From positions 1,798,001 to 1,862,000 of the forward strand of contig OY970203.1 in the NCBI GenBank assembly GCA_963708325.1: 64,000 nt of DNA. Reading direction: 5' to 3'. Shown here in pieces: positions 33,078 to 49,425 of the stretch. Position 1 is the first letter of the stretch; each line of letters starts with the position of its first letter. Both the position numbers and the translations under genes were made by a program. The notes beneath the pieces are model-generated. The model made no database searches and was not told where the DNA came from. It was given only the letters and a program-made list of their open reading frames with translations. Source of the DNA: G963708325 sp963708325. GTDB taxonomy: Bacteria; Actinomycetota; Thermoleophilia; Solirubrobacterales; 70-9.

Positions 33078-33329
33078 CTACGCGTTCCGCAGCAGGGCCA
33101 GCCGCTCGCGGTACTCCTCCACCGTGATCTCTCCGGCGGCCAGCCGCCGCTCGAGGGTCTCCTCGGCGCCGCGCCCCTCCCGGCTTCTCTCCGACTCGAG
33201 GGCGCGAAACACCCACACGACGGCGAGCACCACCAGCGCCCAGAACGCGACCATCGCCGCCACCATCGTTGGCCACCAACTGCCCATCTGGCCGATGTCG
33301 GCTGGCAGCGTGCAGACCGGGACAACCAT
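33078..33329 (-). CDS. Small membrane protein with SHOCT domain
   Basis: The 83-residue protein has one transmembrane helix (about residues 18-42) and a cytoplasmic C-terminal SHOCT motif: ETLERRLAAGEITVEEYRERL. SHOCT modules mediate oligomerisation in many small membrane proteins of unknown role. TAGCGT stands 6 nt before the ATG (minus strand 33336-33341), so the transcript is probably leaderless. Confidence 0.82.
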   Translation of the reverse strand: MVVPVCTLPADIGQMGSWWPTMVAAMVAFWALVVLAVVWVFRALESERSREGRGAEETLERRLAAGEITVEEYRERLALLRNA

Positions 33330-33375
33330 GCACCGACGCTAGACGGCCTCACCCGGCGGGACCAGCGTGGAAACC

Positions 33376-33409
33376 GCCGATCCGCGAGGGTGCTTTCCCG
33401 CAGATCGGC
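33376..33409. promoter_or_regulatory. Long inverted repeat in a divergent promoter region
   Basis: GCCGATC (33376-33382) pairs with GATCGGC (33403-33409), with an inner GGG/CCC. It lies between the divergent SHOCT and methyltransferase genes, upstream of the latter's -10 at 33435, and may be an operator. Confidence 0.35.
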
Positions 33410-33446
33410 CCCGCCGCCCGCCCCGGGGGCGGCGTATGTTGCGGCC

Positions 33447-34202
33447 GTGCGCTTCGAAGCCGTCCGCGACGCCGTCGCCGGGATCCCCTGGATGAGCACC
33501 GACCAGGGCCGCCGCCTCTACGACCACGTGCGCGACAGCGGCGCCCGCGACGCCCTCGACCTCGGAACCGCGCACGGCGTCTCCGCCGCCTACGTGGCAG
33601 CGGCGATCGAGGAGAACGGCGGCGGCACCGTCACCTCGGTGGCCTGGCGCGCCGAGCGGCTCGACCCGCGCCCGGCGGACGTCCTTAAGCGCGCCGGGCT
33701 CCGGGGGCTCGTCGAGCTCGTCGAGGTCGACGACAGCTCCTACGACTGGTACCTGCGCGGCCTCGTCGCCGCTCGCTCCGACGGCGACGGCAACTGCGAG
33801 CCGATCTACGACCTCTGCTATCTCGATGGCGCCCACGACTTCACGATCGACGGCCTCGCAGTCGTCCTCGTCGAGAAGCTGCTCCGTCCGGGCGGCTGGC
33901 TGCTGCTCGACGACCTCGACTGGACATACGAGCGCTGGCTCACCGAATGGCTTCCGGAGGGCATCCCCGACCCGCGCGGCGCCTACCCGCTCTCCGCGGC
34001 GGAGCGCACCGAGCCCGGTATCCGCGACGTCTTCGACCTGATCGTCCGCCAGCACCCCTCCTTCACGGAGTTCCGCGAGGAGGACGGGCGCTGGGCCTGG
34101 GCGCGCAAGGCGCCGGGCGAGCCGCGCCGCTACCGGCTCGAGACCAGCCGCTCGCTTGGCGCCATCGTCCTCGCCCGGATCAGGCGGCTGGCGCGCCGCT
34201 GA
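33447..34202 (+). CDS. Class I SAM-dependent methyltransferase
   Basis: The 251-residue protein has a Rossmann methyltransferase fold: motif I ALDLGTAHGVSAAYVAAAI, an acidic strand end VELVEVDDSS, YLDGAHDFTIDGLA (the Methyltransf_24-like segment) and LLRPGGWLLLDDLDW. The acceptor is unknown. GTG 33447 is selected because TATGTT ends 6 nt upstream (33435-33440) and the protein then starts at the first predicted helix. It stands alone on the plus strand. Confidence 0.82.
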   Translation: MRFEAVRDAVAGIPWMSTDQGRRLYDHVRDSGARDALDLGTAHGVSAAYVAAAIEENGGGTVTSVAWRAERLDPRPADVLKRAGLRGLVELVEVDDSSYDWYLRGLVAARSDGDGNCEPIYDLCYLDGAHDFTIDGLAVVLVEKLLRPGGWLLLDDLDWTYERWLTEWLPEGIPDPRGAYPLSAAERTEPGIRDVFDLIVRQHPSFTEFREEDGRWAWARKAPGEPRRYRLETSRSLGAIVLARIRRLARR

Positions 34203-34234
34203 CGGGCCCGCGCGGCCCCGTGAGGCACGTCGCA

Positions 34235-34273
34235 GGGGCGGGTTTGTCTCCCCGGCGGAGACAAACTCGCCCC
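34235..34273. promoter_or_regulatory. Large near-perfect palindrome upstream of the second acyl-CoA dehydrogenase gene
   Basis: GTTTGTCTCC and GGAGACAAAC are perfect 10-bp arms around CCGGC. Beyond one mismatch they extend by GGGGCG/CGCCCC, giving 17-nt arms overall. It lies between the methyltransferase stop and TAGACT (34286-34291), a candidate -10 for the next gene. It may be a repressor operator or a very stable terminator; there is no T-tract. Confidence 0.6.
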
Positions 34274-34303
34274 GCCGGCCCGCTCTAGACTGCGCGCCGC
34301 CGC

Positions 34304-35446
34304 ATGGACTTCTCCCTCACCGACGAGCAGCGCGACTTCGTCGCCGCGATCCGCGACTTCTGCGAGCGCGAGTGCGGCACGCCGGAGAAGCGAGAGCGGC
34401 TCACCAACGGCCACACCGAGCTGCACAGCGACTCGATCTACCGAAAGATGGCCGAGCTCGGCTGGCTCGGCGTGACGATCCCCGAGCCATACGGCGGCTC
34501 CGGCGGGACGATGCTCGACGCCTGCCTTTTCATGGAGGAGACGTCGCGCGGCCTCGCCCCGATCGGCGGCTATGCCACGACCCTGATCGTCGCCGGCGCC
34601 ACCGGCCGCTTCGGCACCGAGGAGCAGAAGAGCGAGATCCTCGGCGGGATCGCGTCGGGCTCCGTCGAGGCGATCGCGATGACCGAGCCCGAGGCCGGCT
34701 CGGACGTCGGCTCGCTCACCACCGAGGCCAAGCGTGTCAACGGCGGCTTCGTGATCAACGGCCAGAAGGTCTTCTGCTCCAACGCCCACATCTCCGACCA
34801 CGTGCTCGTCGTCTGTCGCACCGCCAAGACCGACTCCAAGCACGAGGGCCTCTCGATGATCTTCGTCCCCCGCGACGCCGCCGGGATGGAGGTGCAGCCG
34901 ATCGACACGATGGGCGGCCGCGAGACCAACTACCTCTACTTCACCGACTGCGAGGCGCCCGCCGACGCTGTGCTCGGCGAGGTCGACGCCGGCTGGATGC
35001 AGCTGATGGCGGGGCTGAACGTGGAGCGCCTGATCCTCGCGGCGACGATGCTCGGGATCGCCCAGCGCGCCTTCGACGACGCCCTCGCCTACGTCAAGGA
35101 GCGCCGCCAGTTCGGCCGCCCGATCGGCTCCTTCCAGGCGCTCCAGCACCGCCTCGCCGACATGGCCACCGAGCTGGAGGCGGGGCGGCTGATGACCCGC
35201 TGGGTCGCCAGCCTGACCGACGAGGACCCCGGCCGGATGCTTCCCCGGGAGGCCTCGATGGTGAAGCTCTACGTCACCGAGACCGCCAAGCGCATCGCCC
35301 TGGAGGGCATGCAGATGATGGGCGGCTACGGCTACTCCTCCGAGTACGACATGGAGCGCCTCGTCCGCTCCGCGCTCGTCTCCACGATCTACGGCGGCAC
35401 CTCCGAGATCCAGCGCAACATCATCGCGAAGACGCTCGGCCTGTAG
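34304..35446 (+). CDS. Acyl-CoA dehydrogenase family protein
   Basis: The 380-residue protein has the full acyl-CoA dehydrogenase architecture: MDFSLTDEQRDF, middle-domain TEPEAGSDVGSL, KERRQFGRPIGSFQALQHRLADM (quoted in part) and the C-terminal GGYGYSSEYDMERL and IYGGTSEIQRNII. The position of the usual catalytic Glu (YEGTSEIQ) is Gly364, as in isovaleryl-CoA and long-chain dehydrogenases that place their base elsewhere. Substrate specificity therefore differs from the dehydrogenase at 2257. It is transcribed alone, probably from TAGACT at 34286, behind a strong palindrome. Confidence 0.9.
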   Translation: MDFSLTDEQRDFVAAIRDFCERECGTPEKRERLTNGHTELHSDSIYRKMAELGWLGVTIPEPYGGSGGTMLDACLFMEETSRGLAPIGGYATTLIVAGATGRFGTEEQKSEILGGIASGSVEAIAMTEPEAGSDVGSLTTEAKRVNGGFVINGQKVFCSNAHISDHVLVVCRTAKTDSKHEGLSMIFVPRDAAGMEVQPIDTMGGRETNYLYFTDCEAPADAVLGEVDAGWMQLMAGLNVERLILAATMLGIAQRAFDDALAYVKERRQFGRPIGSFQALQHRLADMATELEAGRLMTRWVASLTDEDPGRMLPREASMVKLYVTETAKRIALEGMQMMGGYGYSSEYDMERLVRSALVSTIYGGTSEIQRNIIAKTLGL

Positions 35447-35487
35447 GCGTTTGACTTTTCTTCGCTCGCAGCGTTAGTTTGGCTGCC

Positions 35488-37611
35488 TTGACGCAGGGAT
35501 CTGGGACCACCCGCCGGCTGGGAGCCATTCTGGGGTTCGCGCTCGGCGCCGTACTGCTGGTCGGCCCGGGCAGTGCGCTGGCGGCAACGGTCTACGTGGA
35601 CGGAACGGAACCGGGCGGGCCTGGCCGTGGAACGCAGGCCAACCCCTGCCGCACGATCCAGGAAGGCGTCAACGCGGCAAACCCAACGGACACCGTCCAG
35701 GTGGCGGCAGGCACCTACACCGAGCAGGTGGACATCGACAAGGAACTGGTCCTGGACGGGGCGAGCCCGTCGGGAGGCCCTGACCAGACGATCGTGGCCG
35801 CTCCCCCGCTTCCGCCGGGGACGCCACCTCCCTCGTGCCCCGATCCCTCGATCCTGTGTGACAAGTTCGGGGCGGGAGACAACCGCCCGGTGATCTTCGT
35901 CCATGGGGTCGATGAGCCCGACCGGGTGACGATCCAAGACCTCGAGGTGGCGGGAAATGGTCGCGGCACCCCGGCATTCGACTTCTACGGGATCGCCTAC
36001 GTCAACGCGGGCGGCCGAATTTCCAACGTTCGCGTCAGCCACGTGCGCAACAACCCCGCCGATGCGAATACCACCGGGTACGCGATCTACAACACCAACG
36101 TGGACAACTCCGGGCGCGTCTTCGAGGTCCTCGAGTCAGTGGCATTCGACTACCAGGACACCGGAATAACCGCCACGGGGACGAGCCTGGCGGTGAATCT
36201 CGACGCCAACATCGTTGTCGGCAACGGTCTCAACGCCCTTCTGCCGCAGACGGGCATCCTGATCGGCCCCGGCACCGGAGGGACCCTGACCGGTAACGCC
36301 GTGGGCAATCACAAGTGCTACGTATCCAGCATCCCGGCGTGCGGCAACGACCTGCTCGCGCAGCAGCAGGCGGCTGGCATCCGGTTGGATACCGAGGCCG
36401 CGACGCACGTCGGGGTTGCCGGGCCGCCACTCGACGGCAACCTCATCGGTGACAACGACGTCGGGATCCTCGACCGCGACAGCGATGCAACGCGCGACAT
36501 GATCGCCAACAACATCAGCGGCAATCGCTACGCAGGGATCTTCACAAACGACGGCACCATCGATGCGAGAGCAAACTCCGTCAACGGAACCCTCACGGTG
36601 GGAAACGCCGACTCGGGGATCGCAATCGCATCGGAGGCCGGCGGCCACGTCCCGACGGCGAACATGCTCATCGGCAACACCGTCACCAACGCGAAGCACG
36701 GGATCCGGGTCTTCGACGACGCGAACGTCAGCACTTCCTCGCCGAGCGTCGCTGCCCACTTCAATCGGATCGTCGACAACATCACGGCAGGGTTGAGCAG
36801 CACCCTGACCAATCCGACGGCAGCTCAGGTCGATGCCGAAAACAACTGGTGGGGCTGCAACGCCGGGCCGGGGAATTCGCCCGGTTGCGACGACGTGTTG
36901 AACGGGGGCACGGGATCCGTCGACTTCAATCCGTGGCTGATCCTCACGGCTGACGCGGCGCCCAGAACGATTGTGCGAGGCGACACCGCCGCCGTGACAG
37001 GACGTCTGACGGAAAACTCGGACGGAGCGACTCCGGCGAACAACCAGTTCCCGGATGGGACGAGCGTCTCCTTCAGCACGAACAACGGCACCATCGAGAG
37101 TCCGCGTCCGACCCAGAACGCGGTCGCGTCGAGCACGGTGCGCCCCAGCACCGTCAGTCCGCCCCTGACGCAGACTTCGGCCTCGCTCGATAACCAGAGC
37201 GCGGCCGCGCCGACGATCCGCGTACTTCAGTCCGGCCGGTGCAGCAATCCCCAGACAGGGAGCGGCAACGGAGAGACGCTGAACGGGACGCTTGCGGGCG
37301 ACCTGCTCAAGGGCTTGGCGGGCGATGACCTCCTTCGAGGCCGCCGCGGCGACGATTGCCTGCAGGGAGGCCCCGATAACGACCGCCTGGAGGGCGGTGC
37401 GCAGGACGACAAGCTGTCCGGCGGCCAGCAGGGCGACCAGCTGATCGGCGGAGCGGGGGTGGACACCTTCAAGGCCGGCTCGGGTGACGATCACATAAAC
37501 GCGTTTGACAACCGCCACCACGAGCAAATCGATTGCGGCCTCGGATTCGATCGGGTCGACGCGAACTTCGGCGATGTCACGGTGAACTGCGAGTCCGTCA
37601 ATCGCCACTGA
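35488..37611 (+). CDS. Secreted parallel beta-helix protein with C-terminal RTX-type repeats
   Basis: The product is about 707 residues. It has a signal peptide (RRLGAILGFALGAVLLVGPG then SALAA), a right-handed beta-helix region with Asn-rich turns across about residues 35-450 (NosD/pectate-lyase-like), an Ig-like segment near 490-590, and RTX-like calcium repeats (GLAGDDLLRGRRGDDCLQGG, GGAGVDTF) near 600-670. It is likely a calcium-stabilised surface or exported protein; the active residues of a lyase are not identifiable. TTG 35488 is chosen because TAGTTT ends 7 nt before it; TTG 35479 is an alternative. Codon use is less GC-rich than neighbours. Confidence 0.82.
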   Translation: MTQGSGTTRRLGAILGFALGAVLLVGPGSALAATVYVDGTEPGGPGRGTQANPCRTIQEGVNAANPTDTVQVAAGTYTEQVDIDKELVLDGASPSGGPDQTIVAAPPLPPGTPPPSCPDPSILCDKFGAGDNRPVIFVHGVDEPDRVTIQDLEVAGNGRGTPAFDFYGIAYVNAGGRISNVRVSHVRNNPADANTTGYAIYNTNVDNSGRVFEVLESVAFDYQDTGITATGTSLAVNLDANIVVGNGLNALLPQTGILIGPGTGGTLTGNAVGNHKCYVSSIPACGNDLLAQQQAAGIRLDTEAATHVGVAGPPLDGNLIGDNDVGILDRDSDATRDMIANNISGNRYAGIFTNDGTIDARANSVNGTLTVGNADSGIAIASEAGGHVPTANMLIGNTVTNAKHGIRVFDDANVSTSSPSVAAHFNRIVDNITAGLSSTLTNPTAAQVDAENNWWGCNAGPGNSPGCDDVLNGGTGSVDFNPWLILTADAAPRTIVRGDTAAVTGRLTENSDGATPANNQFPDGTSVSFSTNNGTIESPRPTQNAVASSTVRPSTVSPPLTQTSASLDNQSAAAPTIRVLQSGRCSNPQTGSGNGETLNGTLAGDLLKGLAGDDLLRGRRGDDCLQGGPDNDRLEGGAQDDKLSGGQQGDQLIGGAGVDTFKAGSGDDHINAFDNRHHEQIDCGLGFDRVDANFGDVTVNCESVNRH

Positions 37612-37661
37612 CGCAGTGTCCGCGCGCCGCCGCTGACCGCCCCCGCCCCCATCGCCCGCGC

Positions 37662-37667
37662 TATTCT
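37662..37667 (+). promoter_or_regulatory. -10 element of the rpmG-secE-nusG operon
   Basis: TATTCT within GCTATTCTT is repeated exactly before tuf (58545-58550), suggesting a shared strong promoter type for translation genes. The predicted transcript begins just before the hairpin at 37674. Confidence 0.45.
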
Positions 37668-37673
37668 TGCGCC

Positions 37674-37704
37674 ACCCTCGCGCCTCGCGCACGGGGTCTT
37701 TTTT
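37674..37704 (+). terminator. Hairpin with T6 tract before rpmG
   Basis: ACCC and GGGT close a structure with inner GCGC-ctc-GCGC, followed by C and six T residues (37699-37704). It may end transcription of the beta-helix gene (stop at 37611). Because a candidate -10 lies just upstream at 37662, it could also attenuate the rpmG operon. Confidence 0.55.
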
Positions 37705-37734
37705 CTGTAGGCGGCCCTTTTCAACGAGGAGACA

Positions 37735-37899
37735 TTGGCCCGCGGAGACGTTCGAATCGCTGTGACGCTCGCCTGCGAAGAGTGCAAGCGACGCAACTAT
37801 CAGACCAACAAGTCGCGGCGGAACACGCCCGACCGGGTCGAGTTGCGCAAGTACTGTCGCTGGTGCGGCCGCCACACTCCGCACAAGGAGACCAGGTAG
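37735..37899 (+). CDS. rpmG: Ribosomal protein L33
   Basis: This 54-residue protein of the large subunit reads (M)[18 protein letters not shown], then [21 protein letters not shown]. It is the zinc-binding C+ form with C-x2-C pairs CEEC and CRWC. The start is TTG at 37735 with GAGGAG 4-5 nt upstream; no ATG or GTG fits. It leads the secE-nusG-rplK-rplA set, the usual bacterial order. Confidence 0.95.
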   Translation: MARGDVRIAVTLACEECKRRNYQTNKSRRNTPDRVELRKYCRWCGRHTPHKETR

Positions 37900-37914
37900 A
37901 GGAGCTCGGGATAG

Positions 37915-38502
37915 GTGGCGAAGACCAGGGCGCAGCGCAAGGCGGAGCGGCGAAAGCGCGAGCAGCAGCAGCAGCGGGGAGTGACCGAGTCACGCGACGC
38001 CGAGTCGCGCGCGCAGCACGACACCCAGGTGCCCGAGTCCGCCGACGTGATCGAGGCCGAGCTTGTCGAGCGCACGGGCGCCAGCCCGGAGGAGCTGACG
38101 GAGGCCCCCGAGGAGCTGGTGAGGCAGACCGACGTCCTCGGCCAGGAGCTCCCCGCCCCGGCCCCCAGCCGGGCCGACACGGTCAAGGAGCAGCGGCGCC
38201 GCGAGAAGGCGGACGAGAAGGAGCGCCGCAGGCGCGAGAAGGAGGAGCAGAAGGCCGCCGCCGAGCGAAAGAAGGCGCGCGCCGCCGCCCGCAAGCCCGC
38301 CGAGCCCGCCGAGGAGCGCCGCCGCAACGTGGTGTTCGCCTTCTTTGCCTCCTGCTGGGCGGAGCTCAAGCGCGTGCAGTGGCCGGACCGCGAGACCCTG
38401 GTTCAGGCCTCGGCCGTGACGATCATCTTCATCAGCGTGGCCGCCGCCTACCTCGGCGTCCTCGACGCCGCCTTCAACTGGATGATCAAGCGCATCCTCT
38501 AA
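37915..38502 (+). CDS. secE: Preprotein translocase subunit SecE with long charged N-terminus
   Basis: SecE is the single-span clamp subunit of the SecYEG channel. Its conserved part is the last 65 residues: SCWAELKRVQWPDRETLVQASAV then a transmembrane helix. The first 125 residues are a highly charged Glu/Arg/Lys/Gln extension, probably coiled-coil (KEQRRREKADEKERRRREKE), making it much longer than typical SecE. The start is GTG 37915, with GGAG 10 nt upstream. It sits between rpmG and nusG. Confidence 0.93.
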   Translation: MAKTRAQRKAERRKREQQQQRGVTESRDAESRAQHDTQVPESADVIEAELVERTGASPEELTEAPEELVRQTDVLGQELPAPAPSRADTVKEQRRREKADEKERRRREKEEQKAAAERKKARAAARKPAEPAEERRRNVVFAFFASCWAELKRVQWPDRETLVQASAVTIIFISVAAAYLGVLDAAFNWMIKRIL

Positions 38503-38541
38503 TCCCCTAGCCAAGCCCTAGCCCTACGACGACAGGATCAG

Positions 38542-39063
38542 ATGTTTCGCTGGTACGTGATCAACACCTATTCCGGGCACGAGAACAAGGTCAAGCACAA
38601 CCTCGAGCACCGGGTGCAGACGATGAGCCAGCAGCGCTTCGTGCGCCAGGTCGTCGTTCCCACCGAGCAGGTCTCCGAGATGAAGGACGGCCAGAAGGTG
38701 CAGAGCGAGAAGCGCACGATGCCCGGCTACGTCCTCGTCAACATGGAGATGAACGACGACTCCTGGGGGCTGGTCAAGAACACCCCCGGCGTGACCGGCT
38801 TCGTCGGCTCCCGCAACGAGCCCGTGCCGCTCTCCAAGCCGGAGGTGGACCGGATGCTGCACCGCGAGACGGCGGAGCGGCCGCGGACCCGCGCCCAGTT
38901 CTCGATCGGCGAGCAGGTGAAGGTGATCTCGGGGCCGCTGTCCGACTTCTCCGGCGAGATCGCCGAGATCAACGAGGACGCCGCCAAGCTCAAGGTGCTG
39001 GTCTCGATCTTCGGGCGCGAGACCCCCGTCGAGGTCGGCTACGACCAGGTGAAGAAGATCTGA
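38542..39063 (+). CDS. nusG: Transcription termination/antitermination factor NusG
   Basis: The 173-residue protein contacts RNA polymerase and promotes processivity or Rho termination. It has the NGN domain ([21 protein letters not shown] at the start, [13 protein letters not shown] in the middle) and a C-terminal KOW domain ([21 protein letters not shown]). AGGA lies 5 nt before ATG 38542. Its stop overlaps the rplK ATG by one base. Confidence 0.96.
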   Translation: MFRWYVINTYSGHENKVKHNLEHRVQTMSQQRFVRQVVVPTEQVSEMKDGQKVQSEKRTMPGYVLVNMEMNDDSWGLVKNTPGVTGFVGSRNEPVPLSKPEVDRMLHRETAERPRTRAQFSIGEQVKVISGPLSDFSGEIAEINEDAAKLKVLVSIFGRETPVEVGYDQVKKI

Positions 39064-39491
39064 TGGCCCGCAAGGTGCTCACCATGATCAAGCTGCAGAT
39101 CCCCGCCGCGGCGGCCAACCCGGCGCCGCCGGTCGGCCCGGCCCTCGGCCAGCACGGGGTCAACATCATGGAGTTCTGCAAGGCGTTCAACGCCCAGACC
39201 CAGGACGACGCGGGAACGATCATCCCGGTCGAGATCACGGTCTACGAGGACCGCTCGTTCGAGTTCATCACCAAGACCCCGCCGGCCGCCGTCCTGATCA
39301 AGGAGGCCGCCGGGATCGAGAAGGGGTCGGGCGAGCCGAACCGCGAGAAGGTCGGCCGGATCACGATGAACCAGGTGCGGCAGATCGCCGAGCGCAAGAT
39401 GCCCGACCTCAACGCCAACGACATCGACGCCGCATCGAAGATCGTGATGGGCACGGCGCGCTCGATGGGGGTCGAGGTGGAGGGCTCGTGA
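39063..39491 (+). CDS. rplK: Ribosomal protein L11
   Basis: L11 forms the GTPase-associated centre with 23S rRNA and L10. The 142-residue protein shows [23 protein letters not shown] (quoted in part), the proline-rich hinge and the C-terminal RNA-binding domain [20 protein letters not shown]. It overlaps nusG by one base and rplA by four (GTGA). Confidence 0.97.
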   Translation: MARKVLTMIKLQIPAAAANPAPPVGPALGQHGVNIMEFCKAFNAQTQDDAGTIIPVEITVYEDRSFEFITKTPPAAVLIKEAAGIEKGSGEPNREKVGRITMNQVRQIAERKMPDLNANDIDAASKIVMGTARSMGVEVEGS

Positions 39492-40324
39492 GCGCCAGGG
39501 GCAAGCGCTTCCGCGAGCAGTACGACAAGGTGGACCGCGCCCGCCACTATCCGCCGGCGGAGGCGATCGCGCTTGTGAAGGAGACGGCGTCGGCGAAGTT
39601 CGACGAGTCGGTCGAGCTGCACATCCGCCTCGGGGTCAACGTCCGCCACGCGGAGGAGCAGCTGCGCGGCACCCTCGCCCTGCCCCACGGGCTCGGCAAG
39701 AACGTCGCGATCGCCGTCTTCGCGCAGGGCCAGAAGGCCCGCGACGCCGAGGCGGCCGGGGCCGACTTCGTCGGCGCCGACGACCTCGCCGAGCGCATCG
39801 AGGGCGGCTGGACCGACTTCGACGTGGCGATCGCCACGCCCGACCTGATGCCCGTGGTCGGCAAGCTCGGCCGCATCCTCGGGCCGCAGGGCAAGATGCC
39901 CAACCCGAAGGTGGGGACGGTCACCGAGGACATCGAGAAGGCCGTGGGCGAGTCCAAGGCGGGCAAGGTCGAGTACCGCACCGACCGCTCCGCGATCATC
40001 CACCTGACGATCGGCAAGGCGAGCTTCGACGCCCGCCGCCTGCTCGAGAACTACGCCGCTGTGATCGAGGAGATCATCCGCGCCAAGCCGGCCGCCGCGA
40101 AGGGCCGCTACATCCTCTCGGTGACGCTGAGCACGACGATGGGGCCCGGCGTCCGCGTGGACTCCTCCCGCACCCGGCCGGGCGAGATCGTCGCCGGCGC
40201 CGCGGCCACGGACGGGGCGGGCGGCGAGGCGCCGGCGGAGGAGAACGCAGCCGAGGCGCCCGCCGAGGGCGACGCCGGCACCGAGGCGCCCGCCGAGGGC
40301 GACGCCGCGGAGGCGCCAGCCTGA
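39488..40324 (+). CDS. rplA: Ribosomal protein L1 with Ala/Glu/Pro tail
   Basis: L1 binds the L1 stalk of 23S rRNA and helps release tRNA. The 278-residue product carries the conserved [14 protein letters not shown] and [19 protein letters not shown] segments. About 45 residues at the C-terminus are an extra acidic Ala/Glu/Pro stretch with the tandem unit EAPAEGDA, making it longer than the usual 230. GTG 39488 overlaps the rplK stop. Confidence 0.96.
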   Translation: MSARGKRFREQYDKVDRARHYPPAEAIALVKETASAKFDESVELHIRLGVNVRHAEEQLRGTLALPHGLGKNVAIAVFAQGQKARDAEAAGADFVGADDLAERIEGGWTDFDVAIATPDLMPVVGKLGRILGPQGKMPNPKVGTVTEDIEKAVGESKAGKVEYRTDRSAIIHLTIGKASFDARRLLENYAAVIEEIIRAKPAAAKGRYILSVTLSTTMGPGVRVDSSRTRPGEIVAGAAATDGAGGEAPAEENAAEAPAEGDAGTEAPAEGDAAEAPA

Positions 40325-40326
40325 GC

Positions 40327-40470
40327 TACGATCCCCGGCGCATAGCTGCCAGAGACCACCGGCGGGGCGGGAGCCCGTAAGGCCTGTGCAGGCGGAGCGA
40401 AGCCGACCTCGGTCGTCCCAGCCCGCCGTCCGGCGGGTTTTCTGATGGCCGACAAGGAGACGTAAAGAGC
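40327..40470 (+). promoter_or_regulatory. L10 leader with internal terminator hairpin
   Basis: The 144-nt gap upstream of rplJ contains elements of the actinobacterial L10 leader: CCAGAGACCACCGGCG, GGAGCCCGTAAGG and CGAAGCCGACCTCGGTCG. It ends in a strong intrinsic terminator CCCGCCG-tc-CGGCGGG-TTTT at 40422-40441. In this class the L10-L12 complex binds the leader and favours termination, so synthesis of L10/L12 is self-limited. TACGAT at 40326-40331 is a possible -10. Confidence 0.75.
40422..40441 (+). terminator. Attenuator terminator of the rplJ-rplL leader
   Basis: A perfect 7-bp GC stem with a 2-nt apex spacer is followed by TTTT. It is placed 30 nt before the rplJ start and is the regulated output of the L10 leader. 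Confidence 0.78.
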
Positions 40471-41175
40471 TTGAACCGGGACGAGAAAGCGGCGCTGGTA
40501 GACGAGATTGCGGCCCAGCTGTCGAAGGCGGACGCCGTCTTCGCGGTGGACTACCGCGGCATCAGCGTTCCCCAGGCAGCCGAGCTGCGCGCCGGGCTGC
40601 GCGAATCGGATGCCGTCTTTCGCGTCGTCAAGAACCGGCTCACCAAGCGGGCGGCCGAGAAGGCAGGCACGGAGCCGCTCGTCGAGCTGCTCGACGGCCC
40701 GATCGCGCTCGCCTTCGTCCACGGAGACGTCGCGTCCGCCGCCAAGACGATCTCTCGCTTCGGCCGCGAGCACGACGTCCTCTCCTACAGGGGCGGCCTG
40801 ATGGACGGCGAGCCCCTCGAGCCGGATCAGTTCTCCGCGATCGCCCGGCTGCCCGCCCTCGACGTGCTGCACGGGCAGTTCGCCGGGGTGGTCGCCAGCC
40901 CGCTCACCGGGCTGGTCAGAGGGCTCGGCTCACTGATCTCGGGGCTGGCGATCCAGCTAAAGCAGATCGAGGAGCAGGGACTGGTGAGCGGCGAGGCCCC
41001 GCCGCAGGAGGAGGCTGCGGAGGAGCCAGCGTCGCAGGAAGAGGCCGAAGCAGAAGCTGACCCCGCCGCCGCGGACGCGGGAGCGAGCGAGCCGGATGAC
41101 CAGTCAGGTGAGGGCGAGCGAGCGGAAGCCGAGCAGGCGGCGGGCAATGATTCAGACGACAACGAGGAGGGCTAG
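40471..41175 (+). CDS. rplJ: Ribosomal protein L10 with acidic C-terminal extension
   Basis: L10 anchors L7/L12 dimers to the ribosome. The 234-residue protein shows [20 protein letters not shown] and [16 protein letters not shown] at the N-terminus, [12 protein letters not shown], and a conserved core to about residue 170. The last 65 residues are Glu/Ala/Asp-rich and atypical. The start is TTG 40471, 12 nt after AAGGAG. Its TAG overlaps the GTG of rplL by one base. Confidence 0.96.
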   Translation: MNRDEKAALVDEIAAQLSKADAVFAVDYRGISVPQAAELRAGLRESDAVFRVVKNRLTKRAAEKAGTEPLVELLDGPIALAFVHGDVASAAKTISRFGREHDVLSYRGGLMDGEPLEPDQFSAIARLPALDVLHGQFAGVVASPLTGLVRGLGSLISGLAIQLKQIEEQGLVSGEAPPQEEAAEEPASQEEAEAEADPAAADAGASEPDDQSGEGERAEAEQAAGNDSDDNEEG

Positions 41176-41570
41176 TGGCAACGAAGAAAGCCGTCAGCAC
41201 CGAGGAGTGGATCGACGAGCTCAAGGGCATCTCCGTGCTCGAGCTCGCCGAGCGGATAAAGGCGCTCGAGGAGGAGTTCGGCGTCTCGGCGACGGCAGTC
41301 GCCGCCGCCGCCCCGGCCGCGGCCCCGGGAGCGGACGGAGACGGGGCCGCCGAGGAGGCCGGCACGGTGGACGTCGTGATCACCGAGGCGGGTGGTCAGA
41401 AGGTCCCCGTGATCAAGGTGGTGCGCGCCGCCACCGGGCTCGGCCTGAAGGAGGCCAAGGCCCTCGTCGACGATGCCCCGAAGGCGGTCAAGGAGGGGCT
41501 GGAGCGCGACGAGGCCGACAAGCTCAAGGCCGACCTCGAGGAGGCCGGCGCGACCGTCGAGATCAAATAA
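41175..41570 (+). CDS. rplL: Ribosomal protein L7/L12
   Basis: L7/L12 forms the stalk that recruits translation factors. The 131-residue protein has the N-terminal dimerisation region ([22 protein letters not shown]), an Ala/Gly hinge, and the C-terminal factor-binding domain with [23 protein letters not shown] and a final VEIK. The GTG start overlaps the rplJ stop. Confidence 0.97.
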   Translation: MATKKAVSTEEWIDELKGISVLELAERIKALEEEFGVSATAVAAAAPAAAPGADGDGAAEEAGTVDVVITEAGGQKVPVIKVVRAATGLGLKEAKALVDDAPKAVKEGLERDEADKLKADLEEAGATVEIK

Positions 41571-41610
41571 GCTTGCAAACAGCGGAAAAAGCGCCCCCGC
41601 GGCTTGGGCG

Positions 41611-41634
41611 ACACGCGTGCGTGTGATATTTTTT
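41611..41634 (+). terminator. Hairpin with T6 tract between rplL and rpoB
   Basis: ACACGC-gt-GCGTGT is a perfect inverted repeat followed by GATA and six T residues. It sits 40 nt after rplL and 80 nt before rpoB, where many bacteria keep a partial terminator that sets the ratio of ribosomal protein to polymerase transcripts. Confidence 0.7.
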
Positions 41635-41714
41635 GGCGTCGCGCGCCGTTGAGCCCTGCTGCCTGCAATTTCCGCGCGGATCCAGAACCTCGAACGACTT
41701 GAGGAGTCGCCCTT

Positions 41715-45290
<3,576 letters not shown>

Positions 45291-45322
45291 ACAGCGACCA
45301 GCGACTAGCGACAGGAACTGAA

Positions 45323-49375
<4,053 letters not shown>

Positions 49376-49425
49376 TCCGACTGCGCCTCTCGGTAGCCTG
49401 AACGATCCTCGCGGGACGATTGGCT

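Noticed and set aside
40445..40465. Six-codon frame (ATG to TAA) in the rplJ leader
   Set aside because: It starts after the attenuator hairpin and is too short to judge; its AAGGAG is better explained as the ribosome binding site region of rplJ.
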